DNA of 64,000 nucleotides from Emiliania huxleyi CCMP1516 (lineage: Eukaryota; Haptophyta; Isochrysidales; Noelaerhabdaceae). Position 1 is the first letter of the stretch. Each line of letters begins with the position of its first letter. The position numbers and the translations under genes are program-made. The notes under the pieces were generated by a model. It saw nothing but the letters and a program-made list of their open reading frames with translations, was not told the origin of the DNA and did no database searches. This document shows positions 9,061 to 22,425 of this stretch, piece after piece. The stretch covers positions 819,160 through 883,159 of the forward strand of contig NW_005200333.1 in NCBI RefSeq assembly GCF_000372725.1, in the 5' to 3' direction.

Positions 9061-11846
9061 CTATCCCTCCGCCCGCAAGCTCGCAAACTCGGGCTGCGCC
9101 CGGAAGGCCTCGGCGAGCTCCGCGCCGCTCGTCGCCTGCCCTGGCGCCTTGTCGGGCCGCGCGCGCACAAAGCGCGGGAACCGGAGCGCGAGGCCCTTGG
9201 CCGGCTCCTCGGGCAGCAGCCCCGCCGCCGCGAGGAAGGTTGGCGAGAGCGAGAGCGCCGCAGCGCGCACCTCCCACACCGCGGGAGGCGCCGGCGTGGC
9301 CAGCCAGTAGTCGGGCTCGTAGTGTGGCGGCAGCGACGCGGGCAGGTCGAGCCACGTGGGCGGCCCGCCGTCGCCGCGCGGGGCGGCGGCGCCGCCGCGC
9401 TCGAAGAGGGCGCTGAAGGTCGCGAGGTCGTCGTCGGAGAAGCCGGTGCCGACCTTGCAGACGGGCTGGTAGCGCGCCGCGCCCGGCGCAGCAACCCTGC
9501 AGGCGAGCAGAAACGCTCCGTAGCCGCCCGAGCGCTTGCCGGTCCCGGCGTAGGCACCGACGGGGACGAGGTCGAACGAGTCGGCGAGCCCGTCGATGTA
9601 GTCTCGCTTGAGCTTGAGCCACGCGAAGGACCGCTTGCCCGGCGCGTACCCAGACTCGGCGTCGTCCGCGAGCGACTTGACCATCAGCCCCTCCGCCTCC
9701 ATCTCGGCCGCCGCAACCAGCGCCGCCTCGAGCTCCTCCGCCGTTGACCCCTCCTCGCCCTGTGCCAGCTCCACACGCCCCGCCACCGGGGTGAGCAGAG
9801 CGCGCAGCGCCGCGCGCCGCGCCGGCAGCGGCTTGTGCAGCAGCGACGCTCCGTTGGCCGAGAGCACGTCAAAGACATAGATGCACACCGGCAGCGCGGC
9901 TTGCTGCTCCGCGGTCGGAGCCTTGCGTGGCCGCGCCGCGAGCGTCTGGAAGGGGAGGGGCCGCGCCGCCGCGCGGTCGTACGCGCAAACCTCCGCGTCG
10001 AGCACCGCGGCGGGGGCGCCCGGCGGCATCGCGGCGGCGAGAGCGTCGGCCACGTCCGGGAAGCGCGCAGTCATCTCGTCCATCGACCGTGCGAAGATGC
10101 GCACGGCGCCGGCGGCCGCTCCGCCGTCCCCCGCGGCTTGCGGACTCGCTGGGACCCAGTGCAGCTGGCACCGCTCTCCGTCGTACTTGACCTCTGCGAG
10201 GAAGGGCGAGCCCCCCATGCGCGAGATCACCTCCTCCACCGACGTCACCGCAGCAGCAGCCATCGGCTGGACAGGCACGCCCGGCTGCACCACACCCGGC
10301 GCCAGCCCGAAGATGCCGCGGCGGCAGAGGTCGGCGACGAGGGCGTGGTAGCAGGGGCGCACCTGGGGGGTAGGGGTGGGGGGTAGGGGTGGGGGGTAGG
10401 GGTGGGGGGTAGGGGTGGGTAGCAGGGGCGCACTTGGAACGTCTCCTGCACCCGCTCGACCGCCGCCCGCCGCTGCTGCGCGCGCAGCGTGCCGAGCCGC
10501 TTGAGCGCAGCTCGCGCCTTGGCCTCTGCGCTCGACCGCTTCCGCACAGCAGAGCCGGCGGCCTCCTTGATCTCCTCGGACAGCTTCGCCGCCTCCGCCT
10601 CGTCGCACCCGCCGCCTCCCTCCGCGCATGCCTCGCGCGCGGCACGCAGCGCCGACGCCAGCCGCGCCGGAGGCCCGCCGCCTAGCGCCTCGGCGGCGGC
10701 CGCCGCCGCCTCTGCGCTCGCCGCTGCAATCTCGCGGCCGAGATCGCTCTCGTCGTGTCCGGGCAGCGCTTGGCGCAGCGCCGCCTGCGCGAGGGCCGCC
10801 CGGAGCGACTTGTCGCCCAACCCGGTCCGCTGCTTCCCCGCGATCATCCGCAGGAGCAGCTGCGCCTCGCCGAGCGACAGCCGTGAGAGAAGCTCGGAGA
10901 GCAGCTCCGTCTTCCTCGCCTGTTCACAGCTGCAGGTGTGAAGAGACGCTGTTCACAGCGCGCCGAGCAGCTCCGTCTTCCTTGCCTGTGAGCCGGCGCC
11001 CGCCGCCTCCTGCACCACCCTCAGCGTGCGCAGCACCTCGGAGACGCCGACAGCGCCGCTCGCGGGCGGCGCCTCCCACCGCGTGTCCGACCCGCGCGCC
11101 TCGGCCAGCGCCTCGGCGGCGAGCGTACCTAGCGGAGACGGAGCAGCGCCGCCTCGCGCGGGCCACCAGCGAGCGAGTATACACGGTCGCTTTGGCGTGA
11201 CACGTCGCCGATTGGTGGAGCCAAGGGTGGGGTGGGGTGAGCGGCCCGTGCCACCTCCCCGTTGCATCTAGACCCGCGCACCGATGTCGCCGAGCTCCTT
11301 GAGCCGAGCGGCGAGCGCTTCTGGCCGCGCGCCGCCGCCGTACTGCGCGCTGCCGCCGTGCTCCTCCGGCGCGGTGTCGGGCCGATGTCGCGCCGCGGCG
11401 TGGGCGATGGCGTCGAGGAGGAGCGCCTTGCCGAGCCCGAGCTTGACGGGCCGGCCGCCCGGCGCGAGTTGCAGCGTCGTCAGCGCGACGCACGCCAGCA
11501 GCTGCTCCTCTCCTCCCCAAGCCTCATCCAGCAGCCGTCGCATCAGAGCCTCCTTGCCGAGCCGTGCGGGCTCCGCTTCGACGGCGGCGAGACTGCGCGC
11601 CAGCGAGGCGTACGCAAACGGCGGCGGCGGCGGCAGCGTGCCCTGCCGGTGTTGGCGGCCAGGAGAGGGAGGCGGAGGAGCAGGAGGCGATTCGGGCGGA
11701 GGCAGCGGAACCGCGACCGACGCGGCCACGGCTGAGCGGCACGCGCGCGAGGCGACGCGGAGGGGCGGACGCGAGCGCGAGGCGCCGGCGGCGAGGAGGG
11801 GCGAGAGCAGGCGGAGCGTGATAGAGGACTGGACGCGCATATGCAC
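9061..11846 (-). CDS. LIG1: ATP-dependent DNA ligase I
   Basis: Exons 11846-11282, 11128-10986, 10919-10434 and 10362-9061 give 831 aa. The start has an Arg/Ser/Ala-rich leader (about 45 aa) that may target an organelle, then a short Pro-rich linker. The DNA-binding domain begins at PFAYASLARSLAAVE and continues through KLGLGKALLLDAIA and GDIGTLA. The catalytic core has motif I EVKYDGER (active-site Lys for adenylation), motif III-like VFDVLSANGASL, motif IV EGLMVKS, motif V WLKLKRDY and motif VI RFPRFVRARPDK. It should seal nicks in replication and excision repair. Exon 2/3 is joined by a 66-nt GC-AG intron and exon 3/4 by a 71-nt GT-AG intron; both start with a copy of the following exon. 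All junctions are in frame and restore conserved sequence. The third intron is made of CCCCTACCCCCCA repeats. Confidence 0.9.
10363..10433 (-). repeat. 71-nt ligase intron of tandem CCCACCCCTACCC units bounded by a 16-bp direct repeat
   Basis: The intron starts GTGCGCCCCTGCTACC and the next exon starts with the identical 16 bases. Between them lie about four units of a 13-bp C/A-rich repeat ending in CAG. The splice joins Gln and Val codons in frame. Confidence 0.8.
10920..10985 (-). mobile_element. Introner-like 66-nt intron of the ligase gene (37-bp core)
   Basis: The intron begins with GCAAGGAAGACGGAGCTGCT, a near-copy of the first 21 bases of the next exon (one mismatch). Eight bases follow, then a 37-bp core that begins GTGAACAGCG, contains CTTCACACCTGCAG and ends CTGTGAACAG. 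This core occurs three more times at 33755-33929 in the carrier gene, on the other strand but again in the sense of the host gene. Confidence 0.75.
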
Positions 11847-12835
11847 ATGTCGCGAAAAGAAAACCGTACACTGCCGGGGCGTTCCGCAGCTACGCGAGGG
11901 AAAAATTCCGCCGCTGGGGGAACCCCGGAGCGCAGAGCTAACCCTCGGAGACCCGTGTTATGGCCCTGCGAACGCGCACCCCCCCACGGTCGAGGAAGAG
12001 GGTGCGTTCTGCAGTTAAGGGGTAACACCCGGTACACGGAACCATCCCTCGGAGACGTGTTATGGCCCTGCGACCGCGCACCCCCGGGGCTAGGGCTCTC
12101 TTGCCCGCAACCCGATCCCAATCGTCCGGCCAACTGGGATCTGGGTGCGCTTCTGAGCTCCCCGGTCCTGGGCGTGCGGCAACTAACTGCACTCCAAGTG
12201 CTGCAAGATCGAAACAACAAAACACGCCTTCGCACACGACAAGCAATCCCACGACAGCGAGTGTGGGGACTACATGATCCGTACGTGAAGGGTGGTGGGC
12301 CCGTCCGCAGAAGAGGCGGCGCGGGCACCAATGATGCAGGTGGGGACCCTGTCATCCTCGTCCTGTTTGTTTTGTATCCACTCACCTCGCTCGGCGCGAG
12401 CGGGGTTGAAATTTGGCCTTTCCGAGGGTTTCCGGCAACCCAGAGGGAAACCAGAGGGTCCCCAGCACTTTGCGTTTCCGGAAGTTTCCAGGGAAACCAG
12501 AGGGTGTTTGGTGCTCCATTCTGTTTCTCTCGAGTTTCCCTCGGGAAACTCGCGAGTTTCCCTGAGTCTGAGAGCTGGCCTGGGGCAAAATCTGGGGCAA
12601 AATTGAGGAAATCGGCACGATACCCAGGTATTTTCCAGGTATACCGGGGTTTTCCAGTATACCCGCAAAATACCCGGTATTTTGCCGATTTTGGCCCCAA
12701 AAGCAAAACAGCCTCAGACACGGCTCAGAGCCCCCCCAAAATGACGAATTCCACGGAGTTTCCCCGGGGTTTCCCGAGGAAACTAGAGGGTGTTGTAGGG
12801 AAACGAGCAGGAAACACGGAAAGGAAACCAGGTAG
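11847..12835. other. Repeat-rich intergenic region
   Basis: Open frames are long on both strands (up to 392 codons) but are built from short repeats. A block with core GTGTTATGGCCCTGCGA occurs at about 11943-11986 and 12046-12090. From about 12420 to 12830 the sequence consists of variants of GTTTCC and GGAAAC in both orientations, plus TATACC/GGTATT palindromes. I see no gene. Confidence 0.6.
12420..12830. repeat. GTTTCC/GGGAAAC palindromic repeat array
   Basis: Many copies of GGGAAAC and its complement GTTTCCC occur at irregular spacing, interleaved with CAGAGGG. The centre (about 12600-12700) has opposed ATACCCAGGTATTTTCC-type units. The array stops directly upstream of the GH27-like fragment. 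Confidence 0.6.
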
Positions 12836-13588
12836 GGTGCGAGATGGGTGCGCCGCTCCACGGACGGAGTGTCGGCGGTGCTGCTGCTGATCAACCACGA
12901 CGAGCGCCCGGCGACGGCCGAGATCCCGTGGCACGCGCTTCGAACGCGTCCGCTTGCGCAAGCGTCTATCTTTGATGAGGGCGGGACGAGCGACCTTCAG
13001 GCGGGCGCGTGGGCGCGTTTCGCCTTTTCTCGCCGGCGGAGGCCGCAACATGAGCTCTCGCATGCGACCGTGCCGCCCGGGGACTGCGTACTTCTCGTCG
13101 TGGGGCACGACGATGCGACCTCGCAGGTGGCGGGCGCGGACGGGGCGTCTCACCCAGAGAGGTTGGCGCCGGCGAGGAAGCCACGGCTTGCGGACGCACG
13201 GGACGGCCAGGGCGGCCGTGCAGTGCGCGCCCCTCAGCGATCGCACGCGCAGTTGGTCGCGTGCGCGGCGGCCGTGGCGCTTCTTCTTGTGATTCTCGTC
13301 GCGACTGGTCGCCGCGCGAGTAGCACGAGGCAGCGGAGGTCAACTCCACGGGTCAAGCGGCGGCGGGAGCAGCAGCGCTTCGGTCCCGACGTTGACCCAG
13401 ATCTCCTCGACTATCCCGCGTTGCTGTGCGACGCTGCAGGCACGATGGCCTCCAGAAAAGGATACTCCTTCGCGTCCAGCTCTTCCCTTCGAACCAGCTG
13501 CCCAGACCGCGTTGGCGGACTTCAAGGACTCCAGAGCCCTCCGTCAGAGCGAGGAACGGCGTCGCACAACACCTCCCTCTTGATTTGA
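12836..13588 (+). CDS. Possible C-terminal fragment of a GH27 alpha-galactosidase-like protein
   Basis: The frame opens after an in-frame TAG at 12833 and runs to 13588. WVRRSTDGVSAVLLLINHDERPATAEIPWHAL resembles the C-terminal beta-sandwich of GH27 alpha-galactosidases (AvlLfN...pati.vpW pattern), and HATVPPGDCVLLVV resembles the closing V-P-P-G strand. After it comes a basic segment and a single membrane helix (AQLVACAAAVALLLVILVAT), then a basic tail. No catalytic barrel is encoded nearby; upstream is a repeat array and then the ligase gene on the other strand. Either this is a gene remnant or its upstream exons were displaced. The assignment is tentative. Confidence 0.35.
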   Translation, partial: GARWVRRSTDGVSAVLLLINHDERPATAEIPWHALRTRPLAQASIFDEGGTSDLQAGAWARFAFSRRRRPQHELSHATVPPGDCVLLVVGHDDATSQVAGADGASHPERLAPARKPRLADARDGQGGRAVRAPQRSHAQLVACAAAVALLLVILVATGRRASSTRQRRSTPRVKRRREQQRFGPDVDPDLLDYPALLCDAAGTMASRKGYSFASSSSLRTSCPDRVGGLQGLQSPPSERGTASHNTSLLI

Positions 13589-14141
13589 TGCGGGGGCGCC
13601 GGGGGGGGGCCAGCACCCCCTCTTTAGTCTTTTCGCTCTTGCTGCTGAGTGCTGTGGCCTGTGCCCTGACTGGCCCTGGAGGGGGCGTGGGGGGACCGTA
13701 TGTACACGTACTGTGCACACCTGGCACACACGGTAAAAGCCGTCTCTCTGTACGCAGTACACGGCTGTGGTGTGTAAGAGCTTTGGGCGGCTTGGCCACG
13801 CCCGCACGCGCGGGTACCTCTCTTCTCTCTACCACAGACTGAGGAGGCACAGAAAAAACACGTCGCGCACAGTACAACAAAATGGCGCCGCGAGACCCCG
13901 ACTCAGCCGCGCGCAAGGGCGGAGGTGTGTGGGGGGGGGGGGGTACATGCGCAGACATGCAGATGCCTGGGAAGCGAGGCCGCGGTGCCGTGGAAGACAA
14001 GCGCTCCCCGTGCAGTGCGCGCGCGTGTAGCCTCGAGCGCCGCGCGCGGGCTACAGGCTGTCGAGAATCACTCTCCAGAGGTGTGAGTGACTCGGGTGTC
14101 GGAGGGGCCGCGCACACACAATGCAGGGGGGACACTCTAAT
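13589..14141. other. Intergenic, poly-G tracts only
   Basis: No gene recognised. G-runs lie at about 13606-13615 and 13930-13942. It is the 3' flank of both the preceding fragment and the P450 gene. Confidence 0.5.
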
Positions 14142-17749
<3,608 letters not shown>

Positions 17750-17875
17750 CTCTGGACGAGCAGCGAGCTCGCGTGCGAAGAGGCCAGCGCGCAGAAGAAA
17801 TTTTGGCACATTCTTCACGCTTCTTCTTTTTCTCCCTAGGGTGGGCGACGGATAGCGCACCACACACCTCTCCTT

Positions 17876-17975
17876 AAAATCCCTGTGTGGTGGCGGCGTG
17901 CCGTCCTCCCATCCCTCCCTTGGGTTGTCTGTTTTCTTTCTTTCTTTTCTTTCTTTCTTTCTATTTCTTTCTTTA
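17876..17975 (+). promoter_or_regulatory. Gene-upstream repeat element, copy 2
   Basis: AAATCCCTGTGTGGTGGCGG, then CGTGCCGTCCTCCCATCC, followed by a long (TTTC)n tract that ends in a CAG-like site at about 17990. A partial copy follows at 18157-18230 and a near-identical copy lies at 21532. All face the next plus-strand gene. Confidence 0.5.
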
Positions 17976-18156
17976 TTTTACCTCTTGCAGGTGTGAACAC
18001 AAAGGAATCGCTGTATCTACTCAGCTGCTCCGCTTACACTTACCGGTGAAGCGTGAACAGCGACACGTTTTTTGAACAGCGACACACGAATCAATCACGT
18101 CTCCATGCTGCCGTCAAGTCGGAGCCAGTCTAGTGTGTGTGAATTCAGGACGAGCA

Positions 18157-18230
18157 GGTGGCGGCGTGCCGTCCACCCCGTCCTCCCATCCATCCGTCCC
18201 TCCTTCTCGTTTTTCTTCTTTCTTTAAAAA
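18157..18230 (+). promoter_or_regulatory. Gene-upstream repeat element, partial copy 3
   Basis: GGTGGCGGCGTGCCGTCC, then CCCGTCCTCCCATCC and a TTTTTCTTCTTTCTTT tract. It is the same order of blocks as copies 2 and 4, about 280 bp after copy 2. Confidence 0.45.
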
Positions 18231-18489
18231 TTCGTCTTGTCCTTTCGCCTGCGGAAACGTTCAGCTCCCCTTAGATGTCCCCTTCGCCACGTCATCACGG
18301 ATCTCCGATGCATGTCGGCCCCTGCCGCTGCGCCCCGCTCCAGCGTGGGCAAACCTGGGCTGCGGATGTGCGGAGTCACGTGGAAGGTGCAACCACGGCC
18401 CCGCCGCTCCTCCTCCCGACGGCCTCGGAGGCTGCGATGAATGCGATCCGCTCCCTAGCGCTTATCCTGACGCCAACGCCGACGTCGTG

Positions 18490-18792
18490 ATGATGTCCGG
18501 GATGTGTGGCTCACCGGTGGACGTAGATCCGGAAGTGGCACTTCGGGAACTCGTGAGTGCACTTCGCGCTCGCCACCACACCCCGCCAGGACAGCGTCCC
18601 GTGCAGACCAATGGCTGGACAGCCGCGGACGAGTTCGAGCTGATCATGCGGCGCTGGCGTGCAACACTGGACCGCGGCAAAATGGGCGAGATCACCGTAG
18701 GCAAACGCAAAACTGACGCGTGCAAGAAGCACTCCCAGCGGCTCAAAAAGTTCCTGCATCTGCGCATGCCGATCCCGTGCGCATTGCAGTGA
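18490..18792 (+). CDS. Hypothetical ORF with SANT/trihelix-like segment
   Basis: The reading frame is open from 18133, but its first part overlaps a repeated upstream element, so I start at the Met pair at 18490. The protein has NGWTAADEFELIMRRWRATLDRGKMGEI and ends in a basic region KKHSQRLKKFLH, reminiscent of a Myb/SANT or trihelix DNA-binding segment. The stop at 18790-18792 overlaps the ATG of the next ORF (TGATG). Two such ORFs in different frames may be one gene with an unseen intron or a frameshift. The function is unknown. Confidence 0.35.
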   Translation: MMSGMCGSPVDVDPEVALRELVSALRARHHTPPGQRPVQTNGWTAADEFELIMRRWRATLDRGKMGEITVGKRKTDACKKHSQRLKKFLHLRMPIPCALQ

Positions 18793-19478
18793 TGGAGTGC
18801 ACGGACCCCGACGACAGCAAGCGCGCTGCGGCGCTGAAGGCGCGGACGTACCGGCGCGGAGATGTCGTCGACGACTCGGCCGGTACAGACGACGATATCT
18901 CGGCTGCTATCAACCAGTACCTCTCAACATGCGACCGCAGCAGGGGCAGCGCCGAGCCGTGGACAGAGCAAGAGGACCGGCAGCTGCTCCATGCCTTCTG
19001 GCTCTCGCTGGTCGACCCTACCGCTCCGCTCAGATCGGCAGTCATCGGCTCGGGCCGAGGCGCGCATGCCATCGAGCATCGGCTCAACCAGCTGCGCTCG
19101 CGCCTCCCTCCCCACGTCGCTGAGCGGGCGCTGCCATCTCGCCAAAAGCAGCTCCAGACGTCGCGCTGGCTCGAGCTGGCGGAGCCATGCTGCAATCCGC
19201 GGCCGAGCGGGCCGCAGCAGAACGATGCCGCCGTGGCCAAGGCGGCGCGCGCTGCGATCGCTGACGACGAGAACCTCGACGACGCCGGCAAGCAGGCGCT
19301 GCGGCGCGCCGCTGGCAGAGTCCCGCTCCAGCGGCTCCCGCTCTCTGGGCTCGCCGCGAACCACACGGTGCCGCCGGTGCGCATCGAGGAGGGCTCAGTC
19401 GTCTTGCAACTTGCTGACGAGGCTCGGCTGCCAGTCGGTTTCAACTCCGCCTGCCTGGTCATAGGAGCCGGCGTTTAA
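18792..19478 (+). CDS. Hypothetical protein with a SANT/Myb-like segment
   Basis: 228 aa from the ATG that overlaps the previous stop. Around residue 55 it has PWTEQEDRQLLHAFWLSLVDPT followed by GRGAHAIEHRLNQLRSRLP, which has the spacing of a divergent Myb/SANT repeat (W-T-x-x-E-D...H-R). The rest is Ala-rich and ends QLADEARLPVGFNSACLVIGAGV. It is probably DNA- or chromatin-associated, by inference only. It sits about 40 bp before the ankyrin gene on the same strand and may share a transcript with the ORF before it. Confidence 0.45.
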   Translation: MECTDPDDSKRAAALKARTYRRGDVVDDSAGTDDDISAAINQYLSTCDRSRGSAEPWTEQEDRQLLHAFWLSLVDPTAPLRSAVIGSGRGAHAIEHRLNQLRSRLPPHVAERALPSRQKQLQTSRWLELAEPCCNPRPSGPQQNDAAVAKAARAAIADDENLDDAGKQALRRAAGRVPLQRLPLSGLAANHTVPPVRIEEGSVVLQLADEARLPVGFNSACLVIGAGV

Positions 19479-19518
19479 AGATTGTCTCAAACCCCGCTTT
19501 TTCTTCTTCTCTGGCGGC

Positions 19519-21362
19519 ATGAGCGGCGCCGCGAGCCCAACTCTGCTGCCCGACCTGGCGGTGGGCGACCTGGGCACGCTGCGAGCCCTCCTCTCCGGGC
19601 GGCGGACGCGCGGCAGGCTCGACGCGCGGCTCGACACCGAGAAGCAAAGACTCACGGCCCAGCTCGACGCGCGGCTTGACACCGAGAAGCGGGACACGCT
19701 GCTGACCTGGGCCGCTCGCCACGGGCAAGCCGAGGCGGTGCGGCTGCTGCTCGAGGCCGGCGCGAGCGTCGGAGCGGCTGACGGCGAAGGCGCGTCCGCA
19801 CTCCTCCTCGCGTGCGAGGTTGGCCGCGTCGAGTGCGCCCAGCTGCTACTCGCCGCCGGTGCGGCCGTCAACCAGGCTGAGGACGGTGGTTGCACGCCGC
19901 TCTTCATGGCGTGCGAGCTGGGCCACGTCGACATCGTCCGGCTGCTCCAGCAGGCTGGCGCGGCGGTCAACCACGCCAACAAGAACGGCTCCACGCCGCT
20001 CTCTATCGCGTGCCAGATGGGCCACCTCGAGTGCGCTCAAGTGCTCCGGCAGGCTGGCGCGGCGGTCGACCAAGCCGCAAAGGACGGCGCCACACCGCTG
20101 ATCATGGCGTGCCAGAACGGCCACGTCGAGTGCGCCCAGCTGCTCCTCGAGGCCGGCGCGGCGATCGACCAAGCCCAGGCCCAAGGCGCCACACCGCTGT
20201 ACATCGCGTGCCATTACGGCCACCTCGAGATCGCCCGGCTGCTGCTCGAGGCTGGCGCGGCAGTCAACCAAGCCAAGGAGGACGGCGCCACGCCGCTGTA
20301 CGTCGCATGCCAGCAGGGCCACGTCGAGTGCGCCCGGCTGCTCCTCGAGGCTAGCGCGGCGGTCAGCCAAGCCCGCAACGACGGCAATGGCACCACGCCG
20401 CTGTACGTGGCGTGCCAGCAGGGCCACCTCGAGTGCGCCCAGCTGCTTCTCGAGGCGGGCGCGGCGGCCAACCAAGCCATGAACAACGGCGCCACGCCGC
20501 TGCTCGTTGCGTGCCACAACGGCCACCTCGAGGTCGCCAAGCTCCTCTCCTCCTACGGCGCCTCCCGCGCCGCTACGCCCTTCGGCGCGCCTGAGGAGAT
20601 CGCGAACCGCAGCGGCCACGCCGACCTCGCCGCCTGGCTGGTCGCCAGCCGCGGCTGGACGCCGCTCCAGCACCTCGAGGCGTGCCCGAGACTAGCGGCT
20701 AGAGAAGCGTGAGTGCATTGTCCTCACGCTCACTGTCCCTCTTCCCGCAGGCGCTCACCGTCGACCGGGCGCGGGCGCTGCTGCGCGGCGGCGCGGACTC
20801 TTCGGCCGGCGAGCCGTCGGCCCTCGAGCGGGCGCGCGTCCTCTGCTCGTGGAGCGAGTCGGATCCGACCGCTGCGGCCGTCGGCTCCACCGTCGCGATC
20901 CACTCTCTCGTCTCGCGGCCGTCGATGAACGGCAAGGTCGGCGTCGTCGTCTCCGCGAGCGCCTCGACGGGACGCTTCGGCGTGCGCGTGGCGGGCGAGG
21001 CCAAGGCACTCGCACTGAGGCGCGCTATGGTCTCTCCCCCACTCGCCGGATCCTCTCTTTGGACACGCCCCACGCCTCTGCCCTTACTCAGGCCGGCCAA
21101 CCTGGAGCCAGCGGCCGCGGCGGTGGAGGCGGGCAGGCTCATCGTCAAGGCGGCGGCGTGGTCGCCGCAGTCGCACGAGCTCTTCCCGGAGCCGGCTCGC
21201 AAGTGGGCGGTCGAGGTGATGCGGCTGGGCTACCTGATCGCTTGGGACGAGGAGCGCTTCGACGGCGAGGGGGCGGCGCCGGGGCTGGTGGACCTCTGGC
21301 GCAGCTTTGTGCTGCCAAGGGTGGTGGTGCGGGCAGCCGCAGGCGCACCGCGTTCCCCATGA
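19519..21362 (+). CDS. Ankyrin-repeat protein with SH3-like C-terminal segment
   Basis: Exons 19519-20679, 20751-21019 and 21092-21362 give 566 aa; both introns are GC-AG. After a leader containing two copies of LDARLDTEK there are about nine ankyrin repeats of 33 residues (TPLYVACQQGHVECARLLLEAGAAVNQA type, residues about 55-350). The C-terminal part, joined by the first splice, reads GWTPLQHLEALTVDRARALLRGGAD. It is followed by GSTVAIHSLVSRPSMNGKVGVV...GRFGVRV, an SH3-like strand pattern, then LRPANLE, and ends WSPQSHELFPEPARKWAVEVMRLGYL...LVDLWRSFVLP. This architecture recurs in algal ankyrin families of unknown function. It probably acts in protein-protein binding. Confidence 0.8.
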
Positions 21363-21531
21363 TGCATGGATCCCATGTAGCATGAAGCATACAACAGCGC
21401 GTCTAGGAAAAGCCCAGTGGGAGACAACGGCCTGGGCACTTGGAACACTTGGAGTGCAGTCATTTGCCTCACATCCAGGGCCGGGGAGCCAAGAAGCGTA
21501 CCCAGCGGGCCGGATGATCGGTCTCGGGTTG

Positions 21532-21605
21532 AAATCCCTGTGTGGTGGCGGCGTGCCGTCCTCCCATCCATCCTGCCGGGTCATTTTTTCTTTCTTTTCA
21601 TTGGC
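21532..21605 (+). promoter_or_regulatory. Gene-upstream repeat element, copy 4
   Basis: AAATCCCTGTGTGGTGGCGG, then CGTGCCGTCCTCCCATCC, then TTTTTTCTTTCTTTTC. It ends about 75 bp before the start of the MAPR gene. It shares over 40 bases with copy 2 at 17876. Confidence 0.55.
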
Positions 21606-21675
21606 ACTAGATCGCCCCCCCCGGGGGGCACAGAGAAGACACAACGGACTGGCAGCTCAGGTCTGGAGAGGCTGC

Positions 21676-22425
21676 ATGCTGCTCCTACAACCACGCCCAC
21701 TCCAGCCACTCCTGCTCGCGCCCAGCCGCGCTACTGCAGTGCGGTGCGGCGTCGTCTCCTCCGACGTCGCCGATCTTGCCGCCGATGCCGCTGTGGTCGC
21801 TGCTGACTTGCTCCGCGGCGGCGCCACGCTCGCCGCAGCTACGGCGGGCACCGCCGTTCTCGCGCTGGTCGCTTCGCTCGCGGTGTGGCTCTGGCAGCAG
21901 CAGTACGTGCTATCGCTGCGCGCGCGGCGCGCCGGCCGCCGCGCGACAAAGAGCAAGAGCGTGGAAGTAACTAGCGCCGCGTACTTGCCTCCACGTGAGC
22001 TGTGGACGCGCAGGGAGCTCGCGTGCTTCGATGGCAGCGACGGCGATGACGGCCCAATCCTGCTCGCGGCCGACGGGCGCGTGTTCAACGTCGCGCCGGC
22101 GCGCCGCTTATACGGGCCGGGCGGCGAGTACCACCTTTTGGTCGCTGGCGGCGACGCCACCCGGTACCTCGCGCGGAACAGTGTCGAGCCGGAATCGGAG
22201 GAGAGCGCGCGCCGCCCACTCAACGTGGCGGAGCGTGCGGCGCTCGGCGCGTGGCTATTCTCATTCAGCCAAAAGTACGACGAGGTTGGCAGGGTCGCCA
22301 GACCGGAGGAGGAGGTGGTGCTGGGGCGGCGCGAGGCTTACCTCGACAACCTCGAGGCGCTGTCGTCAGACATGGAGCGGGAGCGGCTGACGGCAGCATG
22401 GATTCGAGATGAGAAGCGCGATTAG
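21676..22425 (+). CDS. Membrane-associated progesterone-receptor (MAPR) / cytochrome b5-like heme-binding protein
   Basis: 249 aa, single exon. The start at MLLLQPRPLQPLLL precedes one membrane helix (about residues 50-75, ATAGTAVLALVASLAVWLW). The cytochrome b5-like domain follows: LWTRRELACFDGSDGDDGPILLAADGRVFNVAPARRLYGPGGEYHLLVAGGDATRYLARNS. That is the F-T..EL..(Y/F)DG...PI..A..G.V(F/Y)(D/N)V....YGPGG.Y....G.D(A/C)(T/S)R.LA signature of MAPR proteins such as PGRMC1 and Dap1. Those bind heme through Tyr and support P450 enzymes in sterol metabolism. The anchor is N-terminal, as in the ER forms. The C-terminus is helical and charged. Confidence 0.85.
   Translation: MLLLQPRPLQPLLLAPSRATAVRCGVVSSDVADLAADAAVVAADLLRGGATLAAATAGTAVLALVASLAVWLWQQQYVLSLRARRAGRRATKSKSVEVTSAAYLPPRELWTRRELACFDGSDGDDGPILLAADGRVFNVAPARRLYGPGGEYHLLVAGGDATRYLARNSVEPESEESARRPLNVAERAALGAWLFSFSQKYDEVGRVARPEEEVVLGRREAYLDNLEALSSDMERERLTAAWIRDEKRD

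Noticed and set aside
12382-12894. Long minus-strand ORFs (170-392 codons) between the ligase and the GH27-like fragment
   Set aside because: They are built from GTTTCC/GGGAAAC repeat units, overlap equally long plus-strand frames, and show no family motif.
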